Source of the DNA: Candidatus Thermoflexus japonica
GTDB taxonomy: Bacteria > Chloroflexota > Anaerolineae > Thermoflexales > Thermoflexaceae
NCBI GenBank assembly: GCA_002898735.1
Contig: BEHY01000002.1
Span: 1-64,000 of the forward strand
Length of the DNA: 64,000 nucleotides
Direction: 5' to 3'
The notes below the pieces were generated by a model that was not told where the DNA came from, did not search any database, and saw only the letters and a program-made list of their open reading frames with translations. Shown here piece by piece: positions 1-9,342 of the stretch. A program made the translations under genes and the position numbers. Positions within the stretch are counted from its first letter, which is position 1, and each line of letters begins with the position of its first letter.

Positions 1-438
1 CACCCGCACCAGGACGGCGGATTCCACCGGACGGCCGGGCGGGAGGCATTCCGCTCCGGGGATCCCCCGCAGGGCGTCCGAGGGGATCTGCGGTGTGGGG
101 GTGGCCGTCGGCCGGGGCGTCCGGGTGGGCACAGGCGTCCGGGTGGCCGTGGCGGTGAAGGTCGGCGTCGGGGGTGGGGAAGGGATAGGGGAAGGTGGGA
201 TCGTCGGGGTGGCGGCTGGGACCCGCGTGGCCGTCGCCGGGATCGTGGGAGAGCGGACCTGAGGAGGCGAAAGCGAGGGGGTGGGGCTGGGTGCCGCCGC
301 AGCGGGCGCGGCAGGGGTGGGGAAGGGGGGTGTCGCCGGCCTCGGCCCCACACAGGCAGAGACAAAAATGACAAAAAGGAGCAGGAGAAGGAAACGAAGC
401 CGTCGTATCTCCAGCCTTTCTGCGCGTTGAGTTTTCAT
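1..438 (-). CDS. Pro/Thr-rich lipoprotein, 3' end outside window
   Basis: The frame is open from an ATG at 438 to the window edge (146 codons, no stop). The N-terminus has basic residues, a hydrophobic run at about 14-27 and a lipobox V-S-A-C with the lipidation Cys at residue 29, so it should be exported and lipid-anchored. Residues 30-125 are low-complexity Pro/Thr/Ala sequence typical of flexible surface linkers in Chloroflexota. A folded domain apparently begins near the edge (G-A-E-C-L-P-P). A GGGGAGG ribosome site lies just upstream of the ATG. Function cannot be told from the visible part. Lipoprotein status is well supported; the catalytic or binding domain is unseen. Confidence 0.8.
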   Translation of the reverse strand, partial: MKTQRAERLEIRRLRFLLLLLFVIFVSACVGPRPATPPFPTPAAPAAAAPSPTPSLSPPQVRSPTIPATATRVPAATPTIPPSPIPSPPPTPTFTATATRTPVPTRTPRPTATPTPQIPSDALRGIPGAECLPPGRPVESAVLVRV

Positions 439-511
439 CGCCGCCTCCCCGCCTTTATCCTGATCCAGCGGATAGGGGCCCCACGGCGGGGATCCGCATC
501 ATGGGTACAAC

Positions 512-2203
512 CTATTCTCCCTCCTTCAAACGTTCCAGGAACGCGTTGGCTTCCCTGGCTAAGCGCAAAGCTCGCTCAAGAAGAAAATCGTCATAGTGCC
601 GGACATCCCAGCGTTCCTTGAGAAGGAGACGATCATCGGTTCCCAGGGCTTCGAGGAATTTGTCGGGAATCAGATGTGCTTCCAGGACCTCCCGGCTAAT
701 CCTGTGATCCAGGATGTAGCGCCATGGCTCCTTACCAGCAAGTTTGTTCACATTGGTCCGCTCGTTCAGGACGGTGATGTTGGCCAGGGCGTGAATATGA
801 TCATCATCCTTCCCTGCCTTCCGGAGCACACTCCGTGGGTAGATATGGTGCCACTGAGGTTGGAAGCCGGTGGCGATGGAGCTGCCTGCCTTGTCATATC
901 CAATGCGAGTCTTGTCCACCCAGTCCCGGGCACCGCGATCGAAGAGCAGCAGATAAAGCATTAGCTGCAGGAAGCGATTCCCGGCCCGGTTATAGCGGGA
1001 CAGGAACTCATCATCGTCAATTGTAGGGGATACACGTAAGCGTTCATGCAGACGGCGGAGAGCATTCTCAAACGTCGGCGCTTCCATAATGGCTCGGACA
1101 TCCTCATTGAGGGCCGTGAGGGCCGAGCCGCTATAGCGACCGTCCCGATTGGCCATCAGGAACCAGTGGAGTGCCCGTTTGAAAGCATAGTCCGAACTTT
1201 CCTGCCACTTGTAGTGCAGGACGAACAGAGGAATAAGGCTGTTTGTGGAAGGAAGCAGTTCGTCTGAGGTAATGCCGAACTCCGCCAACCGCCTCAGGAC
1301 ATCCGCGACACATCGCTGTGTCTTCTTCCAGGTTTCACCCAGATTCCCGGGATCCCAGAAATCCCTGGGCACCTCGATGAGACGGGCGCGCCCACGGCCG
1401 ATGCCCGTCATCGTGCGGATGAAGATGCCGGCGTCCAGGTCCCAGCCCTGCTCCTCCAGCTTGTCGCGAAATGGCAGGTAGTCCTCTCGCACCCAGCCGG
1501 GGTTGCGCACCGCGGCCAGGGCGAGCACCACATCAGCCTCCTTAATCCGTGTCCCCTCCCGGTTGAGTCGAGCGAAGATTTCCGCTACGTCCTCCACCTC
1601 GTGGTTGATTTTGATGATCGGGATATCTCGCTCCCGGATCTGCCACAGGCGTTGCATTCGTCCGTGGATTTTGCTGAAGACCTCCATGGCGGCATCGGGT
1701 TCCTTTGCGACCTGTCTTGCCGTCTCCTGAGCGAGAGGGGTCAGGGCTTCCACATTCTCCAGACTCAGAATGCGGCGCACGCTGATCCAGCGCGGATCCC
1801 GACGGCGGATCGGGTTGGGCAGGGCGAACTCCAGCCGATCGTCCTCTTCTTCCGGCATAAGGTTCACCAGAATGTCGTAGCGCTCCAGTGCCTCGTTCCA
1901 GTCCCGGGCGTCAGGCCACCAGTAGGGCTTTTGCCCCAGCAAAAGGCACAGGGCGGTGGTGCGTTGCTGCCCGTCCACGATCCAGAGCGATGCCTGCGAG
2001 CCCTGCGCCGTCTTGGATTCCTGGTACGCGGAGGAGTCCCAGAGCAGGAACGAGCCAATGGGATAGTCTCGATACAGCGACTCAACCAGAAGCTTTACCT
2101 GCTCTGGGTCCCAGACGAAATCGCGCTGGAACTCGGGGATGTCCACGATCTTGCTGACCGCACGATGGACAATCTCGCGGACTTTAAGTTGTTCAATCGC
2201 CAT
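512..2203 (-). CDS. DUF262/HNH (GmrSD-like) protein
   Basis: A 563-residue protein. The N-terminal DUF262 (ParB-like/GmrS-type) domain shows I-P-E-F-Q-R-D-F-V-W at 22-31 and the hallmark I-V-D-G-Q-Q-R-T-T at about 75-83. Near residue 450 there is a DUF1524/HNH-like block (Q-W-H-H-I-Y-P-R, then N-I-T-V-L-N and N-K-L-A-G-K), as in the GmrD half of GmrSD type IV restriction enzymes. In that family DUF262 binds or hydrolyses NTP and the HNH part cuts modified DNA; this is family knowledge, not shown here. The start has AGGAGGAG 7-8 nt upstream. It follows a nuclease-like gene by 57 nt and probably shares its transcript. Both genes look less GC-rich than their neighbours, consistent with transfer. 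A role in defence is inference. Confidence 0.8.
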   Translation of the reverse strand: MAIEQLKVREIVHRAVSKIVDIPEFQRDFVWDPEQVKLLVESLYRDYPIGSFLLWDSSAYQESKTAQGSQASLWIVDGQQRTTALCLLLGQKPYWWPDARDWNEALERYDILVNLMPEEEDDRLEFALPNPIRRRDPRWISVRRILSLENVEALTPLAQETARQVAKEPDAAMEVFSKIHGRMQRLWQIRERDIPIIKINHEVEDVAEIFARLNREGTRIKEADVVLALAAVRNPGWVREDYLPFRDKLEEQGWDLDAGIFIRTMTGIGRGRARLIEVPRDFWDPGNLGETWKKTQRCVADVLRRLAEFGITSDELLPSTNSLIPLFVLHYKWQESSDYAFKRALHWFLMANRDGRYSGSALTALNEDVRAIMEAPTFENALRRLHERLRVSPTIDDDEFLSRYNRAGNRFLQLMLYLLLFDRGARDWVDKTRIGYDKAGSSIATGFQPQWHHIYPRSVLRKAGKDDDHIHALANITVLNERTNVNKLAGKEPWRYILDHRISREVLEAHLIPDKFLEALGTDDRLLLKERWDVRHYDDFLLERALRLAREANAFLERLKEGE

Positions 2204-2260
2204 GATGGGCTCCTCCTGGGAGTTTCATTAACCCCCCTGTTCTCCTGAAAACGGATCCCC

Positions 2261-2977
2261 TTATAACGATGCATCTCCTTTTCCGCCGGACAGGCCGGAT
2301 TTTCCCCCAGCATTAAGCCAGAGAGATCTTTCCTCTCCTGCTTCCTCCACATACACGCGGAATGTGATCCCCTGGCGACCTTTCTTCGGCCTGACCTCCT
2401 CGATCCCTCGCTCCACCCGCTCCAGCCTGGCCGTCCACCACTTCACCTGCACCCGACCTTCCTGCACCGCCTGACGCAGCCGCTGCTGCCGATCGTTCAG
2501 GCTGGCTCTCCCGGTTTTGGCCTCCACCAGCAGGATTTCCACCTTCTCATCTTCCTCGTTCCGCAGGCCGCGGAACACGATCCAATCCACCGGACTGCCC
2601 AGATAGCGCACGTCTTCCGGATTCAGGTCCATCAGGAAGGGGAACACATGCTCCATGACCTGGCCGCGCTGGACGGCGCGGCTGCGCTCCACCGCCTCGT
2701 TCCGAATCTGTTCTTCCCTCTTCTGGAACTCTGCGTAGAGGTCCGCTTCCTTCTTCTGGAATTCCGCCTGCGCTTCCTCCCGGGCGATCCGCCGGATTTC
2801 CGCCTCATGTTGATCTCTCCATTGCTGGAACAGGGTCTGGGCCCGATCACGGGCCAGGCGCTCCACTTCGCCGCGCAGATGATGGTAACGGGCGTAGAAA
2901 TAGGCCGCGGCGACCAGCGTCAGGGTGAAGGCGATCAGCAGGAGAAAAAGCACCAAATATAAAATCGCGCGCTCCAT
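2261..2977 (-). CDS. membrane-anchored Holliday-junction-resolvase-like nuclease (Endonuc_Holl family)
   Basis: A 238-residue protein with one N-terminal transmembrane helix (about 4-28) and a charged coiled coil (about 35-90). A C-terminal domain resembles the Pfam family related to archaeal Holliday junction resolvase. The PD-(D/E)XK-type signature is visible as P-V-D-W-I-V-F near 127-133 and E-I-L-L-V-E-A-K near 146-153 (D...E-x-K), followed by a Q-rich helix. The usual activity would be metal-dependent DNA cleavage, but no member with this anchored layout is known to me with a proven role. GGGGTGAG precedes the ATG. It is the first gene of the unit leading into the DUF262 gene and is divergent from smc. 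A membrane-tethered nuclease could fit DNA uptake, repair or defence. Confidence 0.7.
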   Translation of the reverse strand: MERAILYLVLFLLLIAFTLTLVAAAYFYARYHHLRGEVERLARDRAQTLFQQWRDQHEAEIRRIAREEAQAEFQKKEADLYAEFQKREEQIRNEAVERSRAVQRGQVMEHVFPFLMDLNPEDVRYLGSPVDWIVFRGLRNEEDEKVEILLVEAKTGRASLNDRQQRLRQAVQEGRVQVKWWTARLERVERGIEEVRPKKGRQGITFRVYVEEAGEERSLWLNAGGKSGLSGGKGDASL

Positions 2978-3121
2978 TTCTCACCCCCTGCCGCGTTCGT
3001 GCGCGCTGTGTTCCCTCGCCCTCCGACGGTCTATGACGGATGGCTCAAGGAGAACGCGGATCTTTTCCCTGATTCATTCCGGAGGGAAGGGGTCATTCCG
3101 CCCCCCTTGCGCAAGTCCTAC

Positions 3122-3127
3122 TATAAT
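3122..3127 (+). promoter_or_regulatory. candidate -10 box upstream of smc
   Basis: A consensus TATAAT sits about 85 bp before smc in the divergent intergenic region, inside a short A/T-rich patch that stands out from its surroundings. No convincing -35 box lies 16-18 bp upstream, so this is only a plausible promoter element. Confidence 0.35.
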
Positions 3128-3211
3128 TAAAAACCGTTTTGGAGCCCGCGGGAGCAACCTCATGGTCCAGCAGGGCTTTGTCATCTCGCGTTCGAAAGAC
3201 CGTTCCACGGA

Positions 3212-6200
3212 GTGAGCGTTCCGGTGCGACTGAAGGCGATCGAGCTTCACGGCTTCAAGAGCTTCGCCGACCCCACCCGTCTCGAGTTCCCGGGGCCGGT
3301 GACGGCGATCGTGGGCCCCAATGGGAGCGGCAAAAGCAACATCGCGGAGGCCATCCGCTGGGCCCTCGGGGAGCAGAGCCTCTCTACCCTCCGGGTCCGC
3401 CGGGGAGAGGATCTGATTTTCGCAGGCAGCGATCAGCGACCCCGCGCCGGGATGGCGGAGGTCACCCTCATCTTCGACAACTCCGACGGCGAGCTCCCGC
3501 TGGAGTTCGCGGAGATCGCCCTCACCCGGCGGGTTTACCGGGATGGAGAGAGCGAATACCTCCTGAACGGGAACCGGGTGCGCCTGCGCGACATCCAGGA
3601 GCTCCTGGGATCCACACCCCTGGCCCGACGGACTTACACGGTGATCGGGCAGGGGGTGGTGGATGAGGTGCTCCGGATGCGGCCGGAGGAGCGCCGGGCG
3701 CTGTTCGAGGAGGCAGCCGGGATCGCCCTCTACCGGATGAAGCGGGAGGAGGCCCTGCGCCGCCTGGAGGCCACCCGGCAGAACCTGACCCGGGTCCGCG
3801 ATCTGCTGGCGGAGATGACGCCGCGGATGAACAGCCTCCGCCGCCAGGCGGAACGAGCCCGCCAGTATGAAGCGCTCCAGGCTCAATTCAAAGAACAATG
3901 GTGCCGCTGGGCCGCCCGCCGGATGGCCGGGCTCCGGGAAAGCCTGGAGGCCGCCCGCCGGGCTCTGGCGGAGGCGGAGGCCGAACGGGCTCAGCATCAG
4001 GCCCGCCAGGCCGTCGCCGAACCGCACGCGCTGGCGATCCGGGAGAGGATCCGCCGTCACCAGGCGACGCTGGCCGAGCTGGAGGCCGCCCGGGAAAAGC
4101 TCCGGCAGGAAGCCGCCGCGATCGAGGAGCAGCTACAGGCGGTGGAGGAGGCGCTCCGGACGCTCGCGGAGCAGGAGAAGGCCCGCCGGGAGCGACAGGA
4201 GGCCCTCCAGGCCCGCTGGAACGCCATGGCCTCCATGCGGGAGGCGCTGGAGGCGGAGCGGGAGGCCCTCGAAGGCCAGCTCCAGGCCCTCCGGGCGCGG
4301 CGGCAGGAGCTGGAGGCCCTTTACGAGGAGCGGCGCGCGCGTGCGGAAGACATGCGCCGGCAGCGGGCGGGGCTCCAGGAAGCCCTGCGCCGGCTGGAGG
4401 AAGAGGCCGGGCGGATCGTTCGCCGCCGGATCGTGCTTCAGGAATCCATCGCGGAACGGGAAAGGCAGGATGCCCGGCAAAGCGCGCTGCGGGCCCGGAA
4501 GATCCAGGAGCAGATGGATCGGCTCCAGGAGCTGGAGCGGATCCGCGAGGAGCTGCGCGCGGTAGAATCCGCCCTGGAGGAGCTGGAACGCCATCGTGCC
4601 CGGGCCCGCCCTCAGCTGGACGAAGCCGAGGCGGAAGTGGCCCGGGCCCGGGAGGCGGCGGCGCAGGCCCGCGCTCAGCTGGATTACTGGCAGGCTTACG
4701 CGGAAAAATTCCTTCATCAGCGGGAAGAACGGGACGAGGATCTGCAGGCGTTGCTTTCAGCAGGCCTCCCCGGGGTGATGGGTCGATTGATGGACTTTCT
4801 GGAGATCGAGCCCGGCTGGGAGACGGCCGTGGCCGCGATGCTGGGGCCGCTCCTCCCGGCGCTCGTGGTCCGGGATTCCGCAGCCCTGGAGCGAATTCGC
4901 CCCCGGGTTCGCCGCAGCCTCCCGGTGGTGGTCCTGGAGGCCCTGCGCTTCGAGCGAGGGCTTCGAATCCGGGGACGCATGGGGAAAGGGATTGCGCTCC
5001 CGGCTGGAAAACCGGCCCTTCCGGCCCGCCCGGCGATGGCGATCCTGCGGGCCCGGGAGCCCCGTCTGCAGGCCTGGCTGGAGCGCCATCTGGAAGGGGT
5101 CTGGCTGACGGATACCTGGGAGCAGGCCATCGCCCTCTGGCCCCAGCTGCCCCGCACGGCCCAGGTCCTCACCCGGGACGGGGAGCGAATCGGCGGGGAG
5201 GGGATCCTGTGGATCGGCCGATACACCGCCCCGGAGGGGGTGTGGCTGGCCCAGGAGTGGATGGGGCGATCGCCCCCGGAACAGCTCGAAGCGGCCCGGC
5301 AGGCGTCCCGCCAGGCCGAGGAGATCCTCCAGGCGAGCCTGGCCCGCTGGAAACAGGCCCATGAGGAGTGGAGGGCTCTGGAGGAAGGATACCGGACCGC
5401 CATCGCCCGTCGGGAGGAGCTGCAACGCCGGATCCGCGGGCTGGAGGAGGAACTTCAGGACATCGCCCGATCGCTGCAATCGCTGGAGCGCGAGATCGCG
5501 GAGGGGGATCCGCAACGGGCGCAGATGGAGGCGGAGCAAGGGGAGCTGGAGCGCCGCCTGGGATCCCTCCAGGAGGAACAGCGGGCCCTGGAGGCCGCGC
5601 GGGAGGAGATCGACCGGGAGATCGCCGCCCTGGGCCTCGAGCGGATCGAAGCGGACCTGGCCCGCCTGCGGGCGGAGGAACGGTTGCTGGAGGAACAGCG
5701 CCGTCGGATCGAGGAGATGATCGCCCAGCATGAGGAAACCCTTCGCGAGCTGGAAACGGAAAGGATGACGCTCTCGATGGAAGTCGATGATTCCACGCGC
5801 ACCGCTCTGGAGGCCGAGCGGGCGTCGTTGCAGCGTCTGCGCCACATGCTCGACGCCTATCTGCGGGATACGGAAGCCCGGCGGGCTCAGGAGATGGCGG
5901 CGCTCCTGACGGCCGAATCGGAGTTCGAAGAGGCATGGAAACAGGTGGAGCTGCTCCGGGAAGCCGGCCGGTCGCTGGAAGAGCGGGTTCACGCCGCCCG
6001 GCTGGAGGTGGTGCGATGGGAGGGAGAGGTCCACGCCTTCGAGCAGGCCCTTCGGGAGGAGTGGCGTCACCTGGATGATTCGGAAATGGATCTGGAGGCG
6101 TGGATCCAGGGGGCCGATGCGGCGGAGCCCCTGGAGGCCCTGGAAGCCCGGGTGGAATCCCTCCGTCAGGCGCTGCGACGCCTGGGGCCGATCAACCCGG

Positions 6201-6823
6201 AGGCCACGGCCGAATACGCCGCGATGCAGGAGCGCCATGCGTTCCTGACGTCCCAGATCGCGGATCTGGAGGCGGCTGCAGCCTCCTTCCAGCAGACCAT
6301 CGCGGCGCTGGATCAGCAGATGCAGCGGGCGTTTATGGAGACCTTCCGGGCAGCGGGCCGCGCCTTCAGGGAGACGTTCGTCGAGCTGTTCGGGGGCGGC
6401 AATGCCCGCCTGACCCTCACGGAGTCGGAAAGCTGGGATCAGGCCGGGGTGGAGATTTTCGTGCGCGTTCCCGGGAAGCGAACCCAGAGCCTGATGATGC
6501 TCTCGGGGGGAGAGAAAGCGCTGACCGCCACCGCCCTGATCTTCGCCCTCTTAAAGGTTCGTCCCTCCCCCTTCGTGGTCCTGGACGAGGCGGATGCGGC
6601 GCTGGACGAGGCGAACGTCGGGCGGTTTCGGGAGATGATCCGCCGGCTTTCCGGGCGGACCCAGTTCATCCTCATCACCCACAACCGGGGCACGGTGGAG
6701 GCCGCCGACGTTCTGTATGGGGTCACCCTGCGGCCCGATGGCACCTCCCAGGTTCTCAGCCTGCGGCTGGAGGAGGCGGAGCGGATCATGCAGAATAAGC
6801 GGGTTTCCCCGGATGGATCTTAA
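3212..6823 (+). CDS. smc: chromosome segregation protein SMC
   Basis: A 1203-residue SMC ATPase, full length for the family. It shows Walker A G-P-N-G-S-G-K-S at 35-42 in the N-terminal head, a long Arg/Glu/Ala-rich coiled coil, a hinge (about 510-675, beginning L-S-A-G-L-P-G-V-M-G) and a second coiled coil. The C-terminal head has the ABC signature L-S-G-G-E-K-A near 1098 and Walker B F-V-V-L-D-E-A-D near 1120. SMC dimers with ScpA/ScpB organise and segregate the chromosome; neither partner is in this window. The start is a GTG at 3212. A second GTG at 3224 gives the more usual M-R-L-K opening and neither has a strong ribosome site, so the first four residues are uncertain. It reads convergently into the next gene. 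Confidence 0.97.
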   Translation: MSVPVRLKAIELHGFKSFADPTRLEFPGPVTAIVGPNGSGKSNIAEAIRWALGEQSLSTLRVRRGEDLIFAGSDQRPRAGMAEVTLIFDNSDGELPLEFAEIALTRRVYRDGESEYLLNGNRVRLRDIQELLGSTPLARRTYTVIGQGVVDEVLRMRPEERRALFEEAAGIALYRMKREEALRRLEATRQNLTRVRDLLAEMTPRMNSLRRQAERARQYEALQAQFKEQWCRWAARRMAGLRESLEAARRALAEAEAERAQHQARQAVAEPHALAIRERIRRHQATLAELEAAREKLRQEAAAIEEQLQAVEEALRTLAEQEKARRERQEALQARWNAMASMREALEAEREALEGQLQALRARRQELEALYEERRARAEDMRRQRAGLQEALRRLEEEAGRIVRRRIVLQESIAERERQDARQSALRARKIQEQMDRLQELERIREELRAVESALEELERHRARARPQLDEAEAEVARAREAAAQARAQLDYWQAYAEKFLHQREERDEDLQALLSAGLPGVMGRLMDFLEIEPGWETAVAAMLGPLLPALVVRDSAALERIRPRVRRSLPVVVLEALRFERGLRIRGRMGKGIALPAGKPALPARPAMAILRAREPRLQAWLERHLEGVWLTDTWEQAIALWPQLPRTAQVLTRDGERIGGEGILWIGRYTAPEGVWLAQEWMGRSPPEQLEAARQASRQAEEILQASLARWKQAHEEWRALEEGYRTAIARREELQRRIRGLEEELQDIARSLQSLEREIAEGDPQRAQMEAEQGELERRLGSLQEEQRALEAAREEIDREIAALGLERIEADLARLRAEERLLEEQRRRIEEMIAQHEETLRELETERMTLSMEVDDSTRTALEAERASLQRLRHMLDAYLRDTEARRAQEMAALLTAESEFEEAWKQVELLREAGRSLEERVHAARLEVVRWEGEVHAFEQALREEWRHLDDSEMDLEAWIQGADAAEPLEALEARVESLRQALRRLGPINPEATAEYAAMQERHAFLTSQIADLEAAAASFQQTIAALDQQMQRAFMETFRAAGRAFRETFVELFGGGNARLTLTESESWDQAGVEIFVRVPGKRTQSLMMLSGGEKALTATALIFALLKVRPSPFVVLDEADAALDEANVGRFREMIRRLSGRTQFILITHNRGTVEAADVLYGVTLRPDGTSQVLSLRLEEAERIMQNKRVSPDGS

Positions 6824-6891
6824 ACGCTTTCCCCTCCTTCGGACGCACCCGGGATACCGGCTTCTTTCCGAAGCTCGCCGGCGCCCTCCGC

Positions 6892-9342
6892 TCAGCGGGG
6901 GATCATCCCGGGCGATGGGAACGCCTGGATCCGCCAGTCGGCGCATGTATCCGTATCGCGGTTCGCCGGGAAGCGCTCCAGGCTCTGGCCCCGGGGCGGG
7001 GCAGGGCAGCGCGGGGCGCTCCCCCATTCCACCCGATCGATCTCCCCCTCCGGACCGATCAGCACCACTTCATCCTGCGTGTTGTTCAGATTCCACGAGC
7101 CGCGCCCCCAGCTCGAATCCGGGATCAGATCGGGCACCAGGGGATCTGTCGCCGCCAGCTCGAAATCCGGGCGGACCCCGTAGCGGGCGGAGAACGCCTG
7201 GGCGGAGACGGCCACCACGATGACCTGCCCGGGCCCGAGGATGGTGCCGGGGGGAAAGCGATACATCCCCTCGTAATCCCCTGGGGTCGCGGCATCGCCG
7301 ATCCGGTAACCCGAGAGGTCCAGCGGGGCGCCGCCCGGATGATACAGTTCCACCCACTCCTCGTTTGGATCGATGCCGGGGGCGTTGACCAGCACTTCGC
7401 TGATCAGCAGGTGCGGCGGGCGGTGATCCCGAAAGATCAGGGGAAGATAAACCTTTGGCCGGGAGAGCTCCCAGTCGAAGCGGAACAGCTCGCTCAGGGC
7501 GGCGAACCCCTCCTCGGATCGAAAGAGGAGCGCCAGCTCGCGGTTCAGCTTGTGGGAGGTTTCCGTGCCGTTGGCTGAGCTCAGGATCACATACGGTTCC
7601 CCACGGAGATGGATCAGGGTCATCTTGTTGTGGAGTCCCCGGCCGCCGGGATTCCCCAGACGGACCTGAAGCGTGGCGGAAAGCGTGGGGCTCGTCGTTC
7701 GCAGCGACTCCAGCCATGATCGCGTCGCGGCGTTGCCTCGGGGATCTGCGGGATCATCATAGAAACGATCCAGCAGGAGCTGCACGGAAGCGCCCTTCCC
7801 CGCCGCTTCCAGGAGGGAGGCCAGATACAGGTTGGGGGAGATCACCGGCGCCGTCGCCGGGTCGGCGCCGCCGGAACCCCACCAGGGGGGCACACTCAGC
7901 TGCTGGGCCAGGATCCGATCCCCCGCGCCCGCTTCCCGCAGCAGCGGCCACAAGCCGGCGTTCAGGTTCAGCATCCCCTCCGGCCCGACGATGAGGGTGA
8001 GATCCGTGGCGGTGATCGGGATCGGCCTGGGGAAGCGGACCGGATAAGCCCTCCCGCCCAGGGTGATCGGCGGCGTGTAAGTCGGTGGGGGATCCTGGGT
8101 CAGCGGCCCCACATCCCGGAAGACCGGATCCGTGTCCCGGCGGAACAGTTCGTTCAGGAAGGCGGCGATCTCGGGCGATTCGAAAGCGGCCAGCACGCCC
8201 CGCTGGCCCTCCGTCCCATCCTCCTTCGGATCATCCGGCATCGCCCGGGGGCTCAGGTTCTCCGTCCCGATCAGCACCCCCCGATCGTCCCGAACCAGAA
8301 ACTTGGCGTGGGCGTAAGCGTAGCGGCGCATCGCGGGCGGGATCGCCGCCGGCGCGTTCCGCATGATCAGGCACTGGCCGCCCGCCTCGCGCAGGAGCCG
8401 GCAGGCGTAGCGCTCGTCGTCCGTGATCCCGCCCGGGGGTGTCCCCTCCAGGAGCAGGGTGACGGAGACGCCCCGCTGCGCAGCCGCGGCCAGCCGCTCG
8501 GCCAGCCGGGGATGCTCGAAGGTGAACATCTCCCCGATGATCGAGGATTGGGCGCCGTCGATCCACGCGGCGACCGCCTCAAAGGCGTGATCCGGCGCGA
8601 TGATCAGGGTCATGGGAAGGGTCCCGCTGAGCGTGAAGGGCGTCTCGTAGCGATCCGGCGTCCACCCGGGAAAACGGATCCGCCGCCCGCGCCAGGGATC
8701 CTGAACATCGCTGGCCCAGTCGGCTGCGGTGTCGGTATCGATCGGAAGCTGGGTGATCGGATCCCGGAGACGGACCAGGATCCGGCCTTCGGCCCGAGCG
8801 CCCGGGATGCCATACACCTGAACCAGACGCCCATGCCATCCCAGGGTCTCGGTGTAACCCTGGCCATAAAGCACCGCGTCGACCAGCGCCCCGCTGGAAT
8901 CCCGAAGCGCGATCTCATCGCCGGAATTGGCGAAGCCGGGCCACACCCCCTCTACCGGTCGCACAGCCTCCAGGCCATCGGTGAAGACGGCGGCGTCCGG
9001 CGGATACCCGAAGGCCAGCGTGAAGGAAAGGGCGTGGTAAGCCACCCAGATCGACGTCCCCGGGGCGACCGTGAACCCCGAGGGGAAGCGCAGCCCTCCG
9101 GTCCCGGTCAGGCGATCGCGCAGGCTCCAGCCGCTCAGGTCGACCGGCGCGGAGCCGAAGGCGGTCAGCTGGACGGCTTCGTCCGGTTCGCCCGAGAATA
9201 CGCCATCGGGATGGGCCGCCGTGATCCATACCCCCGGGGTTTCCGCCCGGGAGCGCTGGATGGCCTGGGGGAGCAGAGAGAGCAACGCCATTCCGCTGAG
9301 GCCCAGGAGCGCCGTCAGGATCAGACGCGGGACTCGATGCAT
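6892..9342 (-). CDS. exported phospholipase D-like protein flanked by lamin-tail domains
   Basis: An 816-residue protein with a signal peptide (hydrophobic about 6-26, ending near R-A-E-T-P). The order is a lamin-tail domain (about 35-130, L-S-G-W-S-L-R-D), two PLD catalytic halves and a second lamin-tail domain (about 650-760, E-E-W-V-E-L-Y, L-S-G-Y-R-I-G-D). The first HKD motif is intact near 344 (H-A-K-F-L-V-R-D with G-T-E-N-L-S). In the second, near 570, the motif reads H-N-K-M-T-L-I-H, so the expected Asp is His, although the following S-S-A-N-G-T-E is kept. PLD-family enzymes act on phosphodiesters in lipids or nucleic acids; here the substrate is unknown and the protein should be extracellular. 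GGAGG precedes the ATG. The altered second HKD may reduce or change activity. Confidence 0.85.
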   Translation of the reverse strand: MHRVPRLILTALLGLSGMALLSLLPQAIQRSRAETPGVWITAAHPDGVFSGEPDEAVQLTAFGSAPVDLSGWSLRDRLTGTGGLRFPSGFTVAPGTSIWVAYHALSFTLAFGYPPDAAVFTDGLEAVRPVEGVWPGFANSGDEIALRDSSGALVDAVLYGQGYTETLGWHGRLVQVYGIPGARAEGRILVRLRDPITQLPIDTDTAADWASDVQDPWRGRRIRFPGWTPDRYETPFTLSGTLPMTLIIAPDHAFEAVAAWIDGAQSSIIGEMFTFEHPRLAERLAAAAQRGVSVTLLLEGTPPGGITDDERYACRLLREAGGQCLIMRNAPAAIPPAMRRYAYAHAKFLVRDDRGVLIGTENLSPRAMPDDPKEDGTEGQRGVLAAFESPEIAAFLNELFRRDTDPVFRDVGPLTQDPPPTYTPPITLGGRAYPVRFPRPIPITATDLTLIVGPEGMLNLNAGLWPLLREAGAGDRILAQQLSVPPWWGSGGADPATAPVISPNLYLASLLEAAGKGASVQLLLDRFYDDPADPRGNAATRSWLESLRTTSPTLSATLQVRLGNPGGRGLHNKMTLIHLRGEPYVILSSANGTETSHKLNRELALLFRSEEGFAALSELFRFDWELSRPKVYLPLIFRDHRPPHLLISEVLVNAPGIDPNEEWVELYHPGGAPLDLSGYRIGDAATPGDYEGMYRFPPGTILGPGQVIVVAVSAQAFSARYGVRPDFELAATDPLVPDLIPDSSWGRGSWNLNNTQDEVVLIGPEGEIDRVEWGSAPRCPAPPRGQSLERFPANRDTDTCADWRIQAFPSPGMIPR

